DNA from: Bog-793 sp050013835
GTDB taxonomy: Bacteria; Actinomycetota; Acidimicrobiia; Acidimicrobiales; Bog-793
Direction of reading: 5' to 3'
NCBI GenBank assembly: GCA_050013835.1
Contig: JBEKEM010000001.1
Location: forward strand, 124,001 to 188,000
DNA: 64,000 nucleotides
This document shows positions 60,504-64,000 of this stretch, in pieces. The position numbers were made by a program, and so were the translations under genes. Position 1 is the first letter of the stretch; the number at the start of each line of letters is the position of its first letter. The notes under the pieces are model-generated. The model saw only the letters and a program-made list of their open reading frames with translations. It was not told the DNA's origin and searched no databases.

Positions 60504-62291
60504 ATGGGGATGGCGGGTCCTTCTCCAGAGTTGAACCGAGGGGCCGGAGGGATCGCCAGGCTCGGGGCCGCCGTCCTCGCGACGCTGCTCGCTGCCGCGA
60601 CGCTGACGGCCGCTGCCACCGCGACGCCGTCGAGCTCCCAGAAGCTCACGGCGGTCGAGTCCTTCGCCCGCGACGTGCTCGGCGAGGCGATCGTTCCGCC
60701 GGGCGCGCGATTGACCGGGGTCGCGCGGTCCGGGGCGCTCGCGGGGAGTTTCGGCGAGATCGGCGCGCCCGGGTGCCTGGACGTCCACCGGTTCTACCTC
60801 GTCGGTGCGGGACCGGACGCGGTCGAGGACTATCTCGCCGCGCACGTACCCCGTGGCGCGACGCAACTGGAGAAGGGGAGCGGCAACGGCCCCCACGGCA
60901 TCTTGTTCGTCGATCTGGCGTACTACCTGCCGGTCTCGGGTCCGCACCGGTACTCGGCGGAGCTCATCTACACGACCGCGCCCACCGGTTCGGGCGCCGA
61001 GTTCCGGGTCGACTCCGAGGTCGTCTGGGAGCCGAGCCATCCCGCCGACGAGCGTGCTCCCGCCGGCGGCGTGATCGCGGTGACGGGCTACTCCCAGATC
61101 TCGTTGGCGCAGAATTCCTCGGGTCCCGTCACCGCGACGGTGAGCGGTGCCCGGGCACGATCGATCATCGGCGCCCTTAACGCCCTGCCGCTCGCGCCCC
61201 GAGCCGGCTGCTTCGAGAACCCGCTCCTTTTCGAGTTGGTCGTCCGCCGGTCCGCGCACTCGGCGCGGTCGCTCACAGTCGCCGGTTGGGGCTGTGCGGG
61301 GATCGTGGTCGTGACGGCGCACGGTCGCACGATGCCGGAGCTCAACGACGCGAGCGGTCTCTTGCTGTGCGCCGTCGTTAGGGTCCTCCCCGCTCACGAG
61401 GCGGAGGGCACGCGTTCCGCGGGGTTGTCCTGCACTCCGCCTGCCTCCGCCCCCAGGACCGCCGCGACGAGGATCTCCGTGGCGGCGCTCGCGAGACTGA
61501 CGACGATCGCGCGCGCAATCGCGAATGCCAACGGGGACCTCCACGCCACCGACGCGATCGCCGTCGCGACGACGCACGCCTCCGCGCTGCGGGTCGCCAC
61601 CCCCGGCGACGCGACGCCGTCGGTCCCCGCCGGCATGCCGGTGTACCTCGTCACGATGCGGGGCCGTTTCACGGCCCTCGGCTCCTCGCCACCCGCCGGC
61701 GCGCCGCTGCCCCGGGGGACGTTCCTCGCCGTCGTTGTCGACGCCGCCACGTTCGAGGTCACGGACTGGGGGCTGGGCGCCCGCGCCTCGAAGGTCCAGC
61801 TCGCGTCGCTCGGGCGGGTGTACCCGCTCCACTGGGCGGGGACGGTCGGGGCGCGCGATCCGGCCGCGGCCGGGGGGTTGACGACGAGGCTCGAGCTCTC
61901 GCGCACGACAGTCCGGGCGGGCGAGCCGATCGGTGCCGAACTCGTCGTCACGAATCCCGGGCCGCGGGTCAACGAGACCCATGACTGCGCGCCCTACCTG
62001 ATGGTGGTGTTGGCGGACAAGGAGATCCCGGCGGATGCCGTCATCCCGACCCCCTGCCGGTTGGCGCCGTTCTGGATCCGGCACGGCGTCAGCCGGCTGG
62101 GGATCGTCGTGTCGACCCGCTACGACGTCTGCACGCAGACCCCGGCTCAGGCGACGGTGCGCCTGCCGGTGTGCCTGTCGGGTCCCGTGGAGGTGCCGCC
62201 GCTTCCCGCCGGCCGCTACCGGACCGTCGCCGTGGGAGCCTGGGGGGGCATCCCGATGCCGGCGGCGGTGGCGGTGACGCTCGAGGGCTGA
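60504..62291 (+). CDS. secreted protein of unknown function
   Basis: 595 residues. A signal peptide (LGAAVLATLLAAATLTAAATA) leads to a long Ala/Val/Thr-rich mature region. The last 130 residues resemble an immunoglobulin-like or BsuPI fold (TTRLELSRTTVRAGEPIGAELVVTNPGPRV in parts, then LPAGRYRTVAVGAWGG). Several cysteines are spread through the mature part. No named family. It lies 81 bp after the DUF4349 gene on the same strand and may be part of the same regulon. Confidence 0.75.
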   Translation: MGMAGPSPELNRGAGGIARLGAAVLATLLAAATLTAAATATPSSSQKLTAVESFARDVLGEAIVPPGARLTGVARSGALAGSFGEIGAPGCLDVHRFYLVGAGPDAVEDYLAAHVPRGATQLEKGSGNGPHGILFVDLAYYLPVSGPHRYSAELIYTTAPTGSGAEFRVDSEVVWEPSHPADERAPAGGVIAVTGYSQISLAQNSSGPVTATVSGARARSIIGALNALPLAPRAGCFENPLLFELVVRRSAHSARSLTVAGWGCAGIVVVTAHGRTMPELNDASGLLLCAVVRVLPAHEAEGTRSAGLSCTPPASAPRTAATRISVAALARLTTIARAIANANGDLHATDAIAVATTHASALRVATPGDATPSVPAGMPVYLVTMRGRFTALGSSPPAGAPLPRGTFLAVVVDAATFEVTDWGLGARASKVQLASLGRVYPLHWAGTVGARDPAAAGGLTTRLELSRTTVRAGEPIGAELVVTNPGPRVNETHDCAPYLMVVLADKEIPADAVIPTPCRLAPFWIRHGVSRLGIVVSTRYDVCTQTPAQATVRLPVCLSGPVEVPPLPAGRYRTVAVGAWGGIPMPAAVAVTLEG

Positions 62292-62308
62292 CCGGCGGGG
62301 GAGCCGGC

Positions 62309-63037
62309 CTAGCGGCCCGGGTCGCCCGCCGACCCGCGGCGCCGGCGCAGCTCGGTGAGGATGGCGGCCGTGGCCGACACGCCGAAGCGGTTCGCGCCGG
62401 CCTTCTCCATCGCCAGCACGGCGTCGAGCGTGCGCAGGCCCCCGGCGGCCTTCACACCGACGTGGGGCGAGACGCTCGCCCGCATGAGGGAGACGTCGGC
62501 GGCCGTCGCGCCCCCGGGTGCGAAGCCGGTGTTCGTCTTCACGAAGCCGGCCCCGGCTTCCTCGGCGAGGTGGCAGCCGAGCACCTTCTGGTCGTCGTCG
62601 AGGTAGGCGTTCTCGAGGATCACCTTCACGGTCCGGCCGGCCGCCGCCTCGACGACGGCGCGGATGTCCCGCTCGACGTACGCCGCCTCGCCGCCGCGCA
62701 GGGCCCCGATGTGGATGACCATGTCGAACTCCTCGGCGCCGGCCTCGAGCGCCCCGGCGACCTCGGCGACCTTGGCCGCTGTCGCGGTCGAGCCGTGCGG
62801 GAAGCCGATCACCGTCCCGACGATCACCCCCGAGCCCGCGAGCTCCTCGGCCGCCCGGGCGACGTCGCTTCCGCGCACGCAAGCCGAGGCGGTGTGCCAG
62901 GACAGTGCGATCCGCAAGCCGTCGGTGAGCTCGGCCGAGGTGAGCTCGGGCCGCAGCAGTGCATGGTCGATCGCCGCGGCGAGGTGCTCGACCGTCGGCA
63001 GGTCGTCGCGGGGAGGCGGCGTGTCGCCCATCTCCAT
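62309..63037 (-). CDS. deoC: deoxyribose-phosphate aldolase
   Basis: 242 residues. DHALLRPELTSAELTDG near the start, EEFDMVIHIGAL with the conserved Asp, KVILENAYLDDDQKV, GAGFVKTNTGFAPGGAT with the Schiff-base Lys, and VGVKAAGGLRT are the DeoC landmarks. It cleaves deoxyribose-5-phosphate to glyceraldehyde-3-phosphate and acetaldehyde. His replaces the more usual Asn in DMVIN. ATG 63037; a second ATG two codons later is possible. It is 63 bp downstream of the UbiB-like gene. Confidence 0.93.
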   Translation of the reverse strand: MEMGDTPPPRDDLPTVEHLAAAIDHALLRPELTSAELTDGLRIALSWHTASACVRGSDVARAAEELAGSGVIVGTVIGFPHGSTATAAKVAEVAGALEAGAEEFDMVIHIGALRGGEAAYVERDIRAVVEAAAGRTVKVILENAYLDDDQKVLGCHLAEEAGAGFVKTNTGFAPGGATAADVSLMRASVSPHVGVKAAGGLRTLDAVLAMEKAGANRFGVSATAAILTELRRRRGSAGDPGR

Positions 63038-63100
63038 CGCCTTTCTCGCCTCTCGGTGCGTCCGACGCCCGGTGCCGGAGGGCCGGGCTCAGGGTAGCGG

Positions 63101-64000
63101 TCAGCTCCCGCCGCTGTTCCCGAGCTTGCGGCGGACGGCCTCGCGGCGGGCCTGGAGCTCCCGGTAGCTGAGCTTCTCGGTCCCGGCTGCCACGCCGATC
63201 GCCGCCCGGACCCCGTCGAGGTCGACCCCCGCGAGCGCAGGGTCGACACCGATCTCGCGGGCGATCTGCTCGCCGTGGCGGCTGGCGAAGTACCCGGCGA
63301 CCTCGACGACCTCGCCGAGCAGGTCGACGTCGGGCGCGAAAACGGCGACCACGCCGTCGAGGAAGAGGATGTTCTTCACGAAGAGCATCAGCTCCTTGGG
63401 GAGCTTCGCCCCGTTGGCGAGGAGGTGCTTGGTGAGCTCGCGCATCTGGCGGCTGAGCTCCTCGGCGCTCATCTCGGCGAGCTCTTGGGGGGGCGCGTCA
63501 AGGCCGAGGGCGACGACCATCCGGTCGACGTCGGCGTCCGCAGCGAGGGCGCCGAGGTCCCGGAGCGCCACCACTTCGCCGCGGGCGTCGTTCATCGTCG
63601 CCCCCATCACGAGCCGGAGGAACGCCATCCGGTGGTGCTCGTCGAGACGGCCCGTGATCCCGAAGTCGAGGAGGGCCACCCGCCCGTCGGGAAGGACGAG
63701 GAGGTTGCCCCCGTGGAGGTCGCCATGGAAGACGCCGAAGAGCATTACCCCCTCGAGGAAGGCGACGATCGTCGCGCGCATCACCTTCTCGGTGGCGATC
63801 CCGGCGTCCCGCATCGACGCCACGTCGTCCCAGGCGAAGCCGTCGAGGCGTTCCATCACGAGCACGCGCGGGGCGACGAGCCGGGAGTGCGGCCGGGGCA
63901 CGACGAGGGTGCGTTGCCCGGCGGCGGCGACCGCCGCCGCGACGTCGAGCATGCTCTCGGCCTCGAGGCGGAAGTCGAGCTCCTCGACGATCGTCTCGGC
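63101..64000 (-). CDS. ABC1/UbiB-family atypical kinase (N-terminus outside the window)
   Basis: The frame continues beyond the right edge; 299 residues are visible. EELDFRLEAESMLDVA precedes VLVMERLDGFAW, GVFHGDLHGGNLLVL with catalytic HGDLHGGN, and VALLDFGITGRLDE with the metal-binding DFG. These are ABC1/UbiB signatures. Family members act in quinone biosynthesis or lipid handling with ATPase activity; the actinobacterial role is unclear. The C-terminus lacks the membrane helices of E. coli UbiB. Confidence 0.92.
   Translation of the reverse strand, partial: AETIVEELDFRLEAESMLDVAAAVAAAGQRTLVVPRPHSRLVAPRVLVMERLDGFAWDDVASMRDAGIATEKVMRATIVAFLEGVMLFGVFHGDLHGGNLLVLPDGRVALLDFGITGRLDEHHRMAFLRLVMGATMNDARGEVVALRDLGALAADADVDRMVVALGLDAPPQELAEMSAEELSRQMRELTKHLLANGAKLPKELMLFVKNILFLDGVVAVFAPDVDLLGEVVEVAGYFASRHGEQIAREIGVDPALAGVDLDGVRAAIGVAAGTEKLSYRELQARREAVRRKLGNSGGS

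Noticed and set aside
1..64000. CRISPR array, prophage, biosynthetic gene cluster or restriction/defence island
   Set aside because: No regularly spaced repeats, structural phage genes, PKS/NRPS genes or recognised defence genes were found; the only mobile traces are the integrase remnant, the IS remnant and the 22-bp repeats.

Overview
The window is about 64 kb of very GC-rich DNA. Dense genes, many GTG and TTG starts and frequent ATGA/GTGA stop-start overlaps point to a high-GC actinobacterium. Supporting families are a BTAD-domain regulator, an InhA-type enoyl-ACP reductase, an actinobacterial-type SOS box before dnaE2, and the rimP-nusA-infB-rbfA-truB-ribF and infC-rpmI-rplT-pheS-pheT clusters. 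A hopanoid-type hpnA epimerase is also present. A deep-branching actinobacterium such as Acidimicrobiia is plausible, but the sequence alone does not prove it.

Layout. 0-4 kb: end of an amidase gene, then dnaE2 behind a perfect LexA operator. 4-9.5 kb: small conserved or hypothetical genes, an AIM24 protein, a phosphoribosyltransferase, and a less GC-rich patch with a methyltransferase and two copies of a 22-bp repeat. 10-15 kb: pstSCAB phosphate uptake operon without phoU, then an adenosine-specific-kinase-like gene. 15-22 kb: HAD hydrolase, a frameshifted HTH gene, an exported internally duplicated protein paired with a radical SAM/SPASM/SEC-C enzyme, a nucleosidase, a LapA-like protein and an M48 protease. 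22-25 kb: a decayed island (integrase remnant, frameshifted lipoprotein) beside tRNA-Cys. 25-29 kb: fabI, a small membrane protein, an exported protein and a BTAD regulator.

29-46 kb is the core translation region: rimP-nusA-infB-rbfA-truB-ribF-def-fmt-rpe-hisG and a cold-shock-like gene. It is interrupted by a 470-bp decayed insertion sequence, then continues with infC-rpmI-rplT, an rRNA methyltransferase and pheST. These genes serve translation initiation, ribosome maturation, N-terminal formyl-Met handling and tRNA charging. The rimP operon has an attenuator-like hairpin in its leader, and several genes appear to start at CTG or ATC.

46-64 kb: a GT39-like membrane protein, an orphan XRE regulator flanked by two matching promoter/operator-like modules, an ACT-malic enzyme behind a 36-codon coupled ORF, divergent hpnA versus an aldehyde dehydrogenase-gabT pair, a NatAB-like ABC exporter, a DUF1003 protein, an ECF sigma/DUF4349 pair, a secreted protein, deoC, and a truncated ABC1/UbiB-type kinase at the right edge. 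All family calls come from reading motifs; no database search was run.
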